NCBI GenBank assembly: GCA_900547095.1
Contig: URFG01000005.1
Location: 24,748 to 88,747 of the forward strand
Source of the DNA: an uncultured Oscillospiraceae bacterium
GTDB lineage: Bacteria > Bacillota > Clostridia > Oscillospirales > Acutalibacteraceae
Direction: 5' to 3'
Length of the DNA: 64,000 bases
Of this stretch, positions 8,047-16,486 are shown in pieces. The notes below the pieces were generated by a model, which was not told the origin of the DNA, did not search any database, and worked only from the letters and a program-made list of their open reading frames with translations. The stretch's first letter is position 1; each line of letters opens with the position of its first letter. Position numbers and translations under genes: made by a program.

Positions 8047-9531
8047 TTATTTAAAAAGGCAATCCTTTACAGCTTTTTTTAGCTCGTCTTTACCGTAAAC
8101 CTTATCAAATCTTACCTTTGCGTTTTTAAGTTTGGCTAAAGGCTCAGGAACAGAAGTATTTGAAACTTCGCTTAAAATATCGAGATTTTTAAACTCGTCG
8201 CTGTCGGGAGTTTTATCAAGCGCCTTTAAAACGCTTGAAGTGAATTTATAAGGCGAGGCGGTAGAGGCTATAACGGCAGGTCTTTTATCACCCGTTTTTT
8301 CTTTATATTCCTTATAAGCCGCTACGGCTACCGCCGTGTGAGTATCTATAAGATATCCGAATTTTTCAAAGGTTTCATTAATAGTATCAAGAGTTTTATC
8401 GTCGTCACAGCAGGAAGCGAAGAATAGATCGGAAATCTTTTCTTTTATTTCTTCTTTTATCTCGAATTTTCCTGTTTTAAAGAGCTTGTCCTCTATATTC
8501 GAGATATATTCATCGTCATTACCCGAAAGATCGAATAATAGTCTTTCAAGATTGCTTGAAATAAGAATATCCATTGAGGGCGAGCAGGTAGTATAAAACT
8601 TTCTGTTTTTATCGTAAATTCCGGTGTTTATAAAATCCGTAAGCACATTATTTGAATTAGATGCGCAGATAAGCTTACTTATCGGAACTCCCATTTTTTT
8701 AGCATAATAAGCCGCAAGAATATTTCCGAAATTGCCTGTGGGTACTGTGACGGTAAAACCGTCTTTTAAATCTTCGCCCTGATTCAGCATATCGCAGTAA
8801 GAAGAAACATAATAAACTATCTGGGGAGCCAGTCTTCCCCAATTTATAGAGTTAGCAGAGGAAAATTTCATATTGTTTTTTGCAAGCTCGCTTTTAACCG
8901 TTTCATCGGTAAATATCTGTTTTACCGCTGATTGCGCGTCGTCAAAATTTCCGCTTATCGCACAAACATTTACATTATCGCCGAGCTGTGAAACCATCTG
9001 CAGCTTTTGCATATTGCTAACACCCTCCTGAGGGTAAAACACGATGATCTCGGTGTTGTCAACGTCTTTAAATCCCTCAAGCGCCGCTTTACCCGTATCT
9101 CCCGAAGTGGCTACGAGAATAACCGTTTTAAATCCTTTTGAAACCTTTTTTGCGGAAACGGTCATAAGATAAGGCAAAAGCTGCAAGGCAAGGTCTTTAA
9201 ACGCACAGGTAGGGCCGTGCCAAAGCTCCAGGATATATTCATTTTCTCCAAGCTTTGCAAGAGGTGCGGGATTATCAAAATCGAATGTGCCGCAGTATGC
9301 GCCTTTAACGCAGTATTCAAGCTCCTCGTTCGTAAAATCGGTAAGGAAATAGGATAAGATATATTTTGCCCTTTCGCAGTAATCAAGCTTTTTTAATTTT
9401 TCGAAATCTTCCGAGTTTAACTTCGGAATACTTTCGGGTACAAAAAGACCGCCCTCTTTTGAAATACCGTTTGCAATAGCAAAAGCCGAGCTTTCTTTTA
9501 AATTTTTATTTCGTGTGCTTATATAGTTCAT
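8047..9531 (-). CDS. thrC: Threonine synthase
   Basis: PLP enzyme that converts O-phosphohomoserine to threonine. The PLP lysine is K112 in HGPTCAFKDLALQLLP. The phosphate-binding loop appears in VATSGDTGKAALEGF, and SGNFDDAQ and PTGNFGNILAAYYAK are family motifs. The 494-residue length and GGLFVPESIP near the N-terminus fit the long (E. coli/yeast-like) threonine synthase class. It overlaps the dipeptidase stop by an ATGA, so the two are probably translationally coupled. No T-box or other leader is visible, since the gene has no upstream spacer. Confidence 0.95.
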   Translation of the reverse strand: MNYISTRNKNLKESSAFAIANGISKEGGLFVPESIPKLNSEDFEKLKKLDYCERAKYILSYFLTDFTNEELEYCVKGAYCGTFDFDNPAPLAKLGENEYILELWHGPTCAFKDLALQLLPYLMTVSAKKVSKGFKTVILVATSGDTGKAALEGFKDVDNTEIIVFYPQEGVSNMQKLQMVSQLGDNVNVCAISGNFDDAQSAVKQIFTDETVKSELAKNNMKFSSANSINWGRLAPQIVYYVSSYCDMLNQGEDLKDGFTVTVPTGNFGNILAAYYAKKMGVPISKLICASNSNNVLTDFINTGIYDKNRKFYTTCSPSMDILISSNLERLLFDLSGNDDEYISNIEDKLFKTGKFEIKEEIKEKISDLFFASCCDDDKTLDTINETFEKFGYLIDTHTAVAVAAYKEYKEKTGDKRPAVIASTASPYKFTSSVLKALDKTPDSDEFKNLDILSEVSNTSVPEPLAKLKNAKVRFDKVYGKDELKKAVKDCLFK

Positions 9532-10397
9532 TTCTTTTTCCTTTCCGAAATTTTTTTAAAATAATTAAAAGCGTTATCATAAAAAATGCCGTTAAGCGAT
9601 TTTTTATCTATCCCTTTTTTTAACAAATAATCATAAAGATTTAAAGTATCGCAGGAATTTTTAAGGTTTTTATCCATTAAAGCGCCGTCAAAATCCGAGC
9701 CTATGGCTAAATTTTCAGCAAACCCAAGATCAGATAACCGATAAATATTTTCATAAATCTTCTCAAAAATATCGCCCTCCCCCGCAAATTCGGGGTAAAA
9801 GCAAATTCCGAAAATTCCGCCTCTTTTAAAAAGCTCTTTTATTTGTGAAAATGTAAAATTCCTCGGGTGATCCGTTATATCTTTAAGGCAGGCATGGGTA
9901 ATTATAGGGTATTTTGAAATTTCCAAAGCTTTATAAAAAGTTTCGTCATTCGAATGCGAAAGATCGCAGGCAATGGAAAGAGTATTCATTTTATTGATAA
10001 CTTTTTTCCCGAAATCCGTTATTCCGCCGCTCTCATAAGTGCCGGCGGCTATATTATTTTTGTGATTCCAGGTAAGAGTGATATATTCTATATTATCTTC
10101 TTTTAATTTAGAAACATTTTCTAAATCCTGCCCGATCGCCGCTCCGCCCTCAAGCGCAAAGCGGATATTCGGTTTAATATCCGTATTTTTTAGCTTTTCT
10201 TTGAAAAAAGTTATAATATCTTTATATTTTTTAAAAGGCTCTGTTTCATCGTCTTTTATCCAAACGGCATAGAACTGATCCCATTTATCGAAAAATTTTT
10301 TCTGTTCAATGTTTGCCGCAAGCCTGCGGTCGCTCGGAAGAATATTATTTTTATAGCATTCATAAGGAGTATCGCTGTGGAGATCAAATAAATTCAT
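9528..10397 (-). CDS. Membrane dipeptidase family (M19) peptidase
   Basis: Renal-dipeptidase-like metallopeptidase that cleaves dipeptides, often including D-amino-acid products. Metal-binding motifs are DLHSDT at residues 5-10, LEGG around 82, DLSHSND and THACLKDITDHPRN (the HxxxRN motif), and GSDFDGAL near the C-terminus. Length 289 is a little short but complete. There is no signal peptide or transmembrane segment, so it should act in the cytosol. It is translationally coupled to thrC and 15 nt downstream of yraN, so it may be the tail of the rplS-lepB-rbgA-rnhB-yraN transcript. Confidence 0.88.
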   Translation of the reverse strand: MNLFDLHSDTPYECYKNNILPSDRRLAANIEQKKFFDKWDQFYAVWIKDDETEPFKKYKDIITFFKEKLKNTDIKPNIRFALEGGAAIGQDLENVSKLKEDNIEYITLTWNHKNNIAAGTYESGGITDFGKKVINKMNTLSIACDLSHSNDETFYKALEISKYPIITHACLKDITDHPRNFTFSQIKELFKRGGIFGICFYPEFAGEGDIFEKIYENIYRLSDLGFAENLAIGSDFDGALMDKNLKNSCDTLNLYDYLLKKGIDKKSLNGIFYDNAFNYFKKISERKKK

Positions 10398-10411
10398 AAT
10401 AAAAACCTCGC

Positions 10412-10789
10412 CTAAAAAGCAGATTTAATATACTTAAGCTCCCATTTATACTTCCCCTCGGGCGTTTCGCTGTATGTCAGTTCCGCAACATCTATTCTCG
10501 GCTCAAGATCGGTATTTAACCTTTTTGTAAACATCAGCGCCTCGTTTTTTATAAGGCGCATTTTCTTTTCATCTATAGCGTCAAGACCCGAAACCAGCGC
10601 GTTTTTATTCCTTGTTTTTACTTCGACAAATATTATGTTTTGCTTGCTTTCGGCAATGATATCCACTTCGCCGTATCTGTCTCTGTAATTCCTTTTTAGA
10701 ATTATACAGCCCTTGGACTTAAGAAATTTTGCAATCTTTTCTTCGCCGAGAGCTCCTAAAATTCTTGAATTTTCGCTGTTATAAGACAT
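10412..10789 (-). CDS. yraN: YraN/UPF0102 family nuclease-fold protein
   Basis: A 125-residue protein with the UPF0102 signature: LGALGEEKIAKFLKSKGC, then NYRDRYGEVDII, IIFVEVKTRN and a basic helix. The E-VD-EVK residues form the catalytic core of the restriction-endonuclease-like fold. Biological role is unsettled. It commonly lies next to rnhB, as here, where the two overlap by 11 nt. Confidence 0.92.
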   Translation of the reverse strand: MSYNSENSRILGALGEEKIAKFLKSKGCIILKRNYRDRYGEVDIIAESKQNIIFVEVKTRNKNALVSGLDAIDEKKMRLIKNEALMFTKRLNTDLEPRIDVAELTYSETPEGKYKWELKYIKSAF

Positions 10790-11378
10790 TTTTTAAAAAT
10801 GACTTTCTGTGAATTTCACAAATTCCGTGATTTTTTATGGCTTCGTAGTGCACTTTTGTGCCGTAACCTTTATGTGCGGCAAAACCGTAAGACGGATACT
10901 TTTCATCATATTCTTTCATCAGTCTGTCCCTGGTCACCTTAGCAAGCACAGAAGCCGCCGCAACAGAATATGATTTTGAGTCGCCTTTTATTACAGTTTC
11001 GCATTTCACGGGGCAATCTTTAGGCTCGCGGTTGCCGTCTATCAAAGCAAGATCGGGTAAAGATCTAAGAGAAGAAATTGCCCTGTTCATAGCAAGATAG
11101 GTTGCATTTAAAATATTATATTTTTCTATTTCTTCCACGCTTGCAAAAGCTACGCTATAATCCAAAGCTTCCTTTTTTATAACTTCAAAAAGCATTTCAC
11201 GCTTTTTCTCGGTAAGCTTTTTAGAGTCGTCAAGCTCCCCTATTTCAAATCCTAAAGGAAGTATCACAGCCGCCGCACAAACAGGACCTGCAAGCGGACC
11301 TCTGCCTGCCTCGTCAACTCCGCAGACACTTTTAAAACCATTATTTAAAGCTTTAATTTCATAAGAATAATCAGGCAT
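10779..11378 (-). CDS. rnhB: Ribonuclease HII
   Basis: Removes RNA from RNA/DNA hybrids and single ribonucleotides from DNA. The active site begins GVDEAGRGPLAGPV with D22 and E23, then LALIDGNREP and SVAAASVLAKVTRDR. Length 199 is typical of type 2 RNase H without an extra N-terminal domain. Its ATG overlaps the end of rbgA and its own end overlaps yraN, so the three are tightly coupled. Confidence 0.96.
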   Translation of the reverse strand: MPDYSYEIKALNNGFKSVCGVDEAGRGPLAGPVCAAAVILPLGFEIGELDDSKKLTEKKREMLFEVIKKEALDYSVAFASVEEIEKYNILNATYLAMNRAISSLRSLPDLALIDGNREPKDCPVKCETVIKGDSKSYSVAAASVLAKVTRDRLMKEYDEKYPSYGFAAHKGYGTKVHYEAIKNHGICEIHRKSFLKNVL

Positions 11379-12246
11379 ACTCGGAGGTCCTTTCTATCGT
11401 TACGGCTCCTATTTTCAAATTTCTGTATTCTTCAAGCAGCATATTTGCCGCGCGCTCTGTATCCACTTCTCCGCCTCTTATCATCATTCCGCGTTTTTTC
11501 CCGAGAAGACAGAGCATTTCATAATGGTCTTCGGGAAATTCGGAAATCTTATATCTTTGCTCTAAAAGCTCGGGATATGATTTGCTTAAGGTGGCTAAAA
11601 GGCGCATCGCAAGAAGTTCCGTATCGATGATCCTGTCTGAAACGGCACCGGTAAACGCAAGATGCTCGCCTACTGTTTCATCTTCAAATTTCGGCCACAA
11701 AACTCCGGGAGTATCCAAAACCTCAAGATTATTTCCTACCTTATACCACTGGTTTATTCTCGTGACCCCGGGTCTGTTTTCAACCTTTGCCTTTGAGTTT
11801 GAAGAAAGCTTATTTATAAAAGAGGATTTTCCTACATTCGGAATTCCCACTATCATAATTCTTACGCTTTTGCCCGCCATTCCTTTTTCTTTGTTCTTGG
11901 CAATTTTATCGGATAAAAGCGATAATACGCAGTTTTTAAATTCATTTATTCCTTTGCCGCTTTTGCAATCCGCAGCGACGGCTGAAATTCCGCTTTTTTT
12001 ATAAATATCTATCCATTTTTCCGTTTCGGCTCTATCCGCCATATCGCATTTATTAAGCACGATTATATGAGGCTTATCGCCTATAAGCTCCGGGATATCG
12101 GGATTTCTGCTGCTTACGGGAATTCGTGCGTCGGTTATTTCAGCAACCGCGTCAACAAGCTTTAATTGCTCTTTTATTTTCCTCTTGGTTTTTGCCATGT
12201 GGCCGGGAAACCATTGGATATTCTGTGAATTTTCTTTATTTTCCAT
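11371..12246 (-). CDS. rbgA: Ribosome biogenesis GTPase RbgA (YlqF)
   Basis: GTPase for late 50S subunit assembly. It has circularly permuted G motifs: NKCDMAD (G4) comes before GIPNVGKSSFINKL (G1) and DTPGVLWP (G3). The N-terminal IQWFPGHMAKTKR and the C-terminal ~90-residue helical domain match the YlqF family. I chose ATG 12246 rather than the GTG three nt upstream because GGGAG is 8 nt before it. The order rplS-lepB-ylqF-rnhB is the B. subtilis order. Confidence 0.95.
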   Translation of the reverse strand: MENKENSQNIQWFPGHMAKTKRKIKEQLKLVDAVAEITDARIPVSSRNPDIPELIGDKPHIIVLNKCDMADRAETEKWIDIYKKSGISAVAADCKSGKGINEFKNCVLSLLSDKIAKNKEKGMAGKSVRIMIVGIPNVGKSSFINKLSSNSKAKVENRPGVTRINQWYKVGNNLEVLDTPGVLWPKFEDETVGEHLAFTGAVSDRIIDTELLAMRLLATLSKSYPELLEQRYKISEFPEDHYEMLCLLGKKRGMMIRGGEVDTERAANMLLEEYRNLKIGAVTIERTSEYA

Positions 12247-12865
12247 CACTTAATCTCCCGAATTTGGAAAAAGGATATATTCTTATAACCGCTCTGCCTA
12301 AAATATATCTGGTATCCACCATTCCATCATTTCCTATTCTTGCAGATCTACTGTCAAGAGAATCGTTCCTGTTATCTCCGAGCACGAACACGCTCCCCTC
12401 GCTTACTACAAGCGGGAATACCACGCCGTCGTCATACTTAAGATTTGTGGGGGTTTTGGTATATGGTTCGTTTAAAGCCTTACCGTCAACATAGACCTTG
12501 CCTGCCTCAAAATCGATATCCACAGTCTGCCCGGCGGTTGCAATTATTCTTTTTATGATAGGCTTATCGCTTACATCCTCGTCGTTCGAATCGTTTGACG
12601 CATTTCTCGATATAACAACGACATCGCCCGCTTTCGGAGAATAAAAAATATTTGATATAATGACCTTTTCTCCGCTGTGCAAGGTGTTTTGCATAGAGGG
12701 TCCGTCAATAGTAGCGATACGGAAAACAAAGGTAAACAAAAACACGACCAAAATCATTGCGGATACAATAACTTCCAGCCATTCAAAAATTTCTGTCTTT
12801 AAAGAAAGCTTTTCTTCAAGCTCTCTTTTTCCTTTTTTATTTCCGACTTCATTAAATTCAGACAA
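12236..12865 (-). CDS. lepB: Signal peptidase I
   Basis: Membrane serine protease that removes signal peptides. With the start chosen here the catalytic serine is S57 (DGPSMQNTL) and the general-base lysine is K105 (PIIKRIIA). GDNRNDSLDSR is box E. One N-terminal transmembrane segment (WLEVIVSAMILVVFLFTF) lies just before the serine. TTG 12865 is preferred because GGAGGAA lies 6-7 nt before it. The longer reading frame to 12907 would begin inside a terminator-like hairpin. Length becomes 209. The stop overlaps rbgA. Confidence 0.93.
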   Translation of the reverse strand: MSEFNEVGNKKGKRELEEKLSLKTEIFEWLEVIVSAMILVVFLFTFVFRIATIDGPSMQNTLHSGEKVIISNIFYSPKAGDVVVISRNASNDSNDEDVSDKPIIKRIIATAGQTVDIDFEAGKVYVDGKALNEPYTKTPTNLKYDDGVVFPLVVSEGSVFVLGDNRNDSLDSRSARIGNDGMVDTRYILGRAVIRIYPFSKFGRLSDGK

Positions 12866-12899
12866 ATTTATTCCTCCAAATTCTTCGGCTAAAACAAAA

Positions 12900-12926
12900 A
12901 GGGACAAGGCATAAAACCCCGTCCCT
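12900..12926 (-). terminator. Terminator or attenuator between rplS and lepB
   Basis: On the minus strand AGGGACGGGG ... CCTTGTCCCT folds with small internal irregularities and is followed by TTTTTGTTTT. It could end part of rplS transcription so that lepB and later genes are made in smaller amounts. Confidence 0.55.
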
Positions 12927-12958
12927 CCATTCCTGCGGTAAAATACAATTTTTTAAGG

Positions 12959-13303
12959 TTAACCGATAAGCTCTTTAACCTTTGCCGCTTTACCGACTCT
13001 GTCACGCAGATAGTAAAGCTTGGCGCGGCGAACGCGGCCTTTTCTTACAAGCTCAACCTTGTCAACGATAGGAGAATGAACCGGGAAAACACGCTCTACT
13101 CCTACGCCGTATGATAAACGGCGGACAGTAAAGGTTTCGGCTATTCCGCTGTTGTTCTTAGCGATAACGGTACCTTCAAATACCTGAATACGCTCTTTTT
13201 CGCCCTCTTTGATTTTTACGTGTACCTTAACAGTGCTTCCGATTATGATTTCGGGTGCGTCTGCTTTAAGCATTCCCTGAGTTAATTCTTTAACTGCATC
13301 CAT
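12959..13303 (-). CDS. rplS: 50S ribosomal protein L19
   Basis: Ribosomal protein at the 30S-50S interface. A 114-residue protein with GSTVKVHVKIKEGEKERIQ, VFEGTVIAKN, GVGVERVFPVHSP and RRAKLYYLRDRVGKAAKVKE, all diagnostic of L19. It has GGAGG upstream and heads the lepB-rbgA-rnhB-yraN operon. It has its own promoter and a ~120-nt leader. Confidence 0.97.
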   Translation of the reverse strand: MDAVKELTQGMLKADAPEIIIGSTVKVHVKIKEGEKERIQVFEGTVIAKNNSGIAETFTVRRLSYGVGVERVFPVHSPIVDKVELVRKGRVRRAKLYYLRDRVGKAAKVKELIG

Positions 13304-13424
13304 TTAAAATTTCCTCCCTGACTTTTTTCAAGCGTTCATGCCATATTACAGAGGACCGCTCGCTTCAATGTCGATAATATTTTCGGCACTAAACCCACCT
13401 TTGGGAAAAGGTGAAATAAAATGC
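13304..13424 (-). promoter_or_regulatory. rplS 5' leader, candidate L19 autoregulatory leader
   Basis: The predicted transcript start near 13424 leaves a ~120-nt untranslated leader. It holds a CACCTTT/AAAGGTG hairpin (13396-13413) and a second possible pairing of AAGCG with CGCTT (13330-13334 and 13361-13365). L19 leaders that control rplS are known in Firmicutes. I cannot confirm a family match by eye. Confidence 0.4.
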
Positions 13425-13430
13425 TCAAAT

Positions 13431-13459
13431 ATAATACCATATCTTATAAAAAAAATCAA
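13431..13459 (-). promoter_or_regulatory. sigma-A promoter for rplS
   Basis: Minus strand: TTGATT, a 17-nt spacer, TATTAT. Confidence 0.6.
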
Positions 13460-13508
13460 GTATTTTTTTATATTTTCGCTCTTTTGGCATAATCCCATAA
13501 ATTAGGTA

Positions 13509-13538
13509 TTGACAAAATACCCGATTTAGTGGGATAAT
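13509..13538 (+). promoter_or_regulatory. sigma-A promoter for rsmD-coaD
   Basis: TTGACA at 13509-13514, an 18-nt spacer, GATAAT at 13533-13538, then GGAG at 13561 and the rsmD ATG at 13573. Confidence 0.7.
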
Positions 13539-13572
13539 AAGGTAGATAATAATATATTTTGGAGTTTTGCCG

Positions 13573-14124
13573 ATGCGAGTTATTACAGGTTCCGCCGGAG
13601 GCTTAAAGCTTTGCACGGTCGCGGGAAACGATATCGTAAGGCCCACGGGTGAAAAAGCCAAGGAGGGCATTTTCTCTTCTATCCAGTTTGATATAGAGGG
13701 CAGAAGAATTCTCGATCTTTTCGCAGGAAGCGGTCAGCTCGGAATTGAGGCTTTGAGCAGAGGCGCAAAAGAAGCGGTATTTGTCGATATTTCCGATGCT
13801 TCGCTGAATGCTGTCAGAAAAAATCTTGCCGTAACAGGTTTTGAGGGAAATTCTTCGGTTATAAAATCCGATTATATGTCATATCTTCTAAGCACCGATA
13901 AAAAATTCGATATCGCTTTTTTGGATCCGCCTTATGAGGCAGGCCTTCTTCTCCCGGCGCTTGAAAAGATATCTAATGTGATGAGCAAATTCGGATTAGT
14001 TATCTGCGAGCACCCGGCAGAGGTTATAATGCCTGAATATTGTGGGAACTTAAAGCTTAAAAAACATTATAAATACGGTAAAATACATATATCGGTTTAT
14101 AAAAGGGGTGATAATATTGAATGA
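13573..14124 (+). CDS. rsmD: 16S rRNA (guanine(966)-N2)-methyltransferase RsmD
   Basis: SAM-dependent methyltransferase that modifies G966 of 16S rRNA. It shows MRVITGSAGGLKL at the start, the family N-terminal motif RPTGEKAKEGIFSSI, the SAM motif LDLFAGSGQLGIEALSRGA, and the catalytic DPPY near residue 117. ATG 13573 lies 8 nt after GGAG. The TTG two codons earlier would be too close. It overlaps the coaD start by 8 nt. The rsmD-coaD pairing is widely conserved. Confidence 0.95.
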   Translation: MRVITGSAGGLKLCTVAGNDIVRPTGEKAKEGIFSSIQFDIEGRRILDLFAGSGQLGIEALSRGAKEAVFVDISDASLNAVRKNLAVTGFEGNSSVIKSDYMSYLLSTDKKFDIAFLDPPYEAGLLLPALEKISNVMSKFGLVICEHPAEVIMPEYCGNLKLKKHYKYGKIHISVYKRGDNIE

Positions 14125-14602
14125 ACGCATAGCAATATGCCCCGGAAGCTTTGATCCTATAACTATAGGTCATCTCGATATCATTTCAAGAGCAAGCACT
14201 ATGTTTGATAAGCTTATAGTTGTGGTTATGACGAATGCCAACAAGCAATGTGCTTTTACTAAACAAGAGCGGAAAGAAATGATTTTAAAGACTGTAAAGG
14301 ACTTAAAGAATGTCGAAGTAGATCTGTATGACGGGCTTCTTGCCGATTATTGCAAAAAGAAAAATGCCTGTGCAATAATAAAAGGTTTAAGAGCAATGTC
14401 GGACTTCGAATACGAATTCCAAATGGCGCTCACCAATAAAAAATTAAATCCCGATGTTGAAACGCTGTTTTTAACAACAAGAGCGGAAAATATGTATTTA
14501 AGCTCAAGTATGGTAAGGCAGATAGCAGGAATGGGCGGAGATATCTCGGGCTTTGTTTCAAAAGAAATATATGAAGATATAGTAAAAAGACTTTCAGAAT
14601 AA
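14117..14602 (+). CDS. coaD: Phosphopantetheine adenylyltransferase
   Basis: Fourth enzyme of CoA synthesis, which transfers AMP to 4'-phosphopantetheine. The nucleotidyltransferase motif is CPGSFDPITIGHLDII, with the (T/H)xGH signature. AIIKGLRAMSDFEYEFQMA and YLSSSMVRQIA are also diagnostic. I chose TTG 14117 because AGGGGTG lies about 7 nt upstream and the resulting N-terminus (NERIAICPGSFDP) is the usual length. A GTG at 14108 would lie inside that SD. Confidence 0.95.
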   Translation: MNERIAICPGSFDPITIGHLDIISRASTMFDKLIVVVMTNANKQCAFTKQERKEMILKTVKDLKNVEVDLYDGLLADYCKKKNACAIIKGLRAMSDFEYEFQMALTNKKLNPDVETLFLTTRAENMYLSSSMVRQIAGMGGDISGFVSKEIYEDIVKRLSE

Positions 14603-14627
14603 AAGAAGATAAAAAAGGAGAATTATT

Positions 14628-15095
14628 ATGACACTTGACGAGTTACTTGAACAGTTTGATGAGGTTTTAGACAGCGGAATTAAAATCCCCGGCAAAAAAA
14701 CGGTTGTGGATATCGAAAAGCTCCGCGCTGTTGTTGACGATATCAGACTCAATATCCCGAGCGAAATAAAGCAGGCGCGCGGAATAGTATCGGACAGAGC
14801 AGATATTATTACCAATGCTAAGCACGAGGCCGACAGCATTATCCGCAACGCAGAGGAGCGCGCAAAAGCGGCTGTCGCTCAGGAAGAAATTGTTAAAATG
14901 GCTCAGGAAAAAGCCGCAGAGATCATTTCCCACGCTCAGACTAAGAGCAGAGAAATGAGAAAAGCCGCTCAGGAATTTGTTGACGATCTTATGTGCCGTG
15001 CGGATGAAGAACTCACCGCTAATTTAGGCGAAATAAGAAAAACTCGCGCGGCATTAAGGCAGCAGGTGCCCTCATCAGGAAATCAAAATCAGTGA
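14628..15095 (+). CDS. Coiled-coil hypothetical protein downstream of coaD
   Basis: A 155-residue, highly charged, Ala/Glu/Lys/Arg-rich protein that should be almost all helix, with heptad-like spacing from about residue 45 to 145 (KHEADSIIRNAEERAKAAVA, AQEKAAEIISHAQTKSREM). The start MTLDELLEQFDEVLDSG suggests a short folded head. It resembles proteins loosely annotated as ATPase or V-type ATPase subunit H-like, but only through the coiled coil. ATG 14628 follows AAGGAG. It is co-transcribed with rsmD-coaD and ends at a strong terminator. A DivIVA-like scaffold role is possible but unsupported. Confidence 0.8.
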   Translation: MTLDELLEQFDEVLDSGIKIPGKKTVVDIEKLRAVVDDIRLNIPSEIKQARGIVSDRADIITNAKHEADSIIRNAEERAKAAVAQEEIVKMAQEKAAEIISHAQTKSREMRKAAQEFVDDLMCRADEELTANLGEIRKTRAALRQQVPSSGNQNQ

Positions 15096-15110
15096 AAATA
15101 AAAAAAATAT

Positions 15111-15138
15111 AAGCGGCAGTTAAATTTAACTGCCGCTT
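15111..15138. terminator. Bidirectional terminator after the coaD operon
   Basis: A perfect 14-nt palindromic arm AAGCGGCAGTTAAA / TTTAACTGCCGCTT, followed by ATATTTTTTAA on the plus strand and A-rich sequence on the other side. Lies between convergent genes. Confidence 0.85.
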
Positions 15139-15145
15139 ATATTTT

Positions 15146-15625
15146 TTAATTCAATACATAAACTCCGAAATTAAGATATGCAGCAATAATAAGCCAGATA
15201 AGATAAGGGATCTGCAGATATGCCGCAGGCTTTGATATCTTATAAAACTTCATTATCATCAGCACAACAGCCGCGATCATTAAAATCAGAATAATAAATG
15301 CGAGAAGATACATTTTGAATTTAAAGAACACGGGCGACCATATAAAATTCAAAAAGAGCTGCACGAAAAACACGGTTTTTGCAACTGTTTTCTCGTCCTC
15401 CGAAGCCGACTTATCCACAGAAACAAGATACAGCGATATTCCCATAAGTACATACAGTATCGACCAGACTATCGGGAAAACTATACCGGGCGGAGAAAGC
15501 GGCGGCCTTTCGATAGAGGAATATATCTTCATATCGGAGCCGACTATTAAAGTTGAAAGTCCTCCCGCGATAAGCGGAATAAGAATACAAATTGCCAGCT
15601 TTTTAATATTGATTTTAAATATCAT
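15146..15625 (-). CDS. tspO: TspO/MBR family membrane protein
   Basis: Five-helix membrane protein of the TspO/translocator family, which binds porphyrins and is linked to stress and tetrapyrrole handling. Diagnostic motif: ERPPLSPPGIVFPIVWSILY followed by LMGISLYLV, with five hydrophobic segments over 159 residues. The end (YLIWLIIAAYLNFGVYVLN) fits the family's LxWxxfAxxLN pattern. It is 14 nt downstream of the PHP phosphatase gene. Confidence 0.92.
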   Translation of the reverse strand: MIFKINIKKLAICILIPLIAGGLSTLIVGSDMKIYSSIERPPLSPPGIVFPIVWSILYVLMGISLYLVSVDKSASEDEKTVAKTVFFVQLFLNFIWSPVFFKFKMYLLAFIILILMIAAVVLMIMKFYKISKPAAYLQIPYLIWLIIAAYLNFGVYVLN

Positions 15626-15639
15626 TCATATCACCGATA

Positions 15640-16422
15640 CTATTTTATGTAATTATCGGCGCTTTTATTATTTATAGGAGTAATATTTAATTCGCTTAAT
15701 ATTTCAAGTGCTCTTTCTTCGGGGTCGGTATTATTTATTTCTCTTATAGAATGCGCGTCCAACCCCATAACTACGTCATTTCCGACTTCTTTAACAATTT
15801 CAAAAAATTCTCTGCAGGGATATTTGCTTTTAAAATCCACACCTCTTAAATTGAATTCCAAAGGAACCTTACAGTCAAGCGCGGTACGGCAGAGCTTTTC
15901 CATTTCTGATAAATAAATATTGCTTTTCCTATCGGCGAAATTTATAAGGTCAGGATGGGCGACATAGGTAAATTTCCCCGTTTTTATGCCCTCTGTCACT
16001 TGCAAAACATATTGCTTTAAAATTTTAGGATCTTCGGTTCTTGCTCCGCTGTAGACACCATCGTATTCATTATTTGTGTGGTGTTGGCCGAGAATAAGGT
16101 AATCATATCCGTATTTTTCAATGTTTTCGACCGTTTTATCAAAATGTTTCGGATAAAATTCCGCTTCATACCCTACATAGATCTCGATCTTATCTTTATA
16201 TTTTTCTTTTAATCTTCTGATCCCGCTAACATAAGTTTCAGTTTCCCCTTTTAACATTCTGAATCCGCTTAAAAAGTGGTTTGTTTCCCCGAAATCATAA
16301 GGAATATGATCGGAAAATCCAAGCTGTTTTATTCCGCGGTTTATCGCCGCTAAAACATATTCTTCAGGGGTTTCGGAGGCGTGACGGCAAAGATAAGTAT
16401 GCGTGTGAAGATTAAAATTCAT
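15640..16422 (-). CDS. PHP-domain histidinol-phosphatase-like protein (HisK/HisJ family)
   Basis: PHP metallohydrolase. Motifs: NLHTHTYLCRHA at the N-terminus, LGFSDHIPY, YVGYEAEFYP, YLILGQHHT, YVAHPDLINF and a final GLDAHS. These supply the trinuclear metal ligands. The layout matches HisJ-type histidinol phosphatases (about 260-270 residues), but no other his genes are near and other phosphoesters are possible. ATG 16422 has AGGTGA 6 nt upstream. The GTG at 16431 is part of that SD. Confidence 0.85.
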   Translation of the reverse strand: MNFNLHTHTYLCRHASETPEEYVLAAINRGIKQLGFSDHIPYDFGETNHFLSGFRMLKGETETYVSGIRRLKEKYKDKIEIYVGYEAEFYPKHFDKTVENIEKYGYDYLILGQHHTNNEYDGVYSGARTEDPKILKQYVLQVTEGIKTGKFTYVAHPDLINFADRKSNIYLSEMEKLCRTALDCKVPLEFNLRGVDFKSKYPCREFFEIVKEVGNDVVMGLDAHSIREINNTDPEERALEILSELNITPINNKSADNYIK

Positions 16423-16443
16423 AAATATCACCTAACTTTTAAA

Positions 16444-16471
16444 AAAGGGCCGCGAAAATTCGCGACCCTTT
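16444..16471 (-). terminator. gap terminator
   Basis: Minus strand: AAAGGGTCGCGAA pairs with TTCGCGGCCCTTT (one U-G pair), followed by TTTT. It ends gap just ahead of the PHP phosphatase SD. Confidence 0.75.
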
Positions 16472-16486
16472 AATAATTTTAATTTA

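Noticed and set aside
9532..9560. T-box or other leader ahead of thrC
   Set aside because: thrC overlaps the dipeptidase gene, so there is no leader space.
12866..12907. Longer lepB with a 14-residue N-terminal extension
   Set aside because: It would start within a terminator-like stem; a TTG with a good SD lies downstream.
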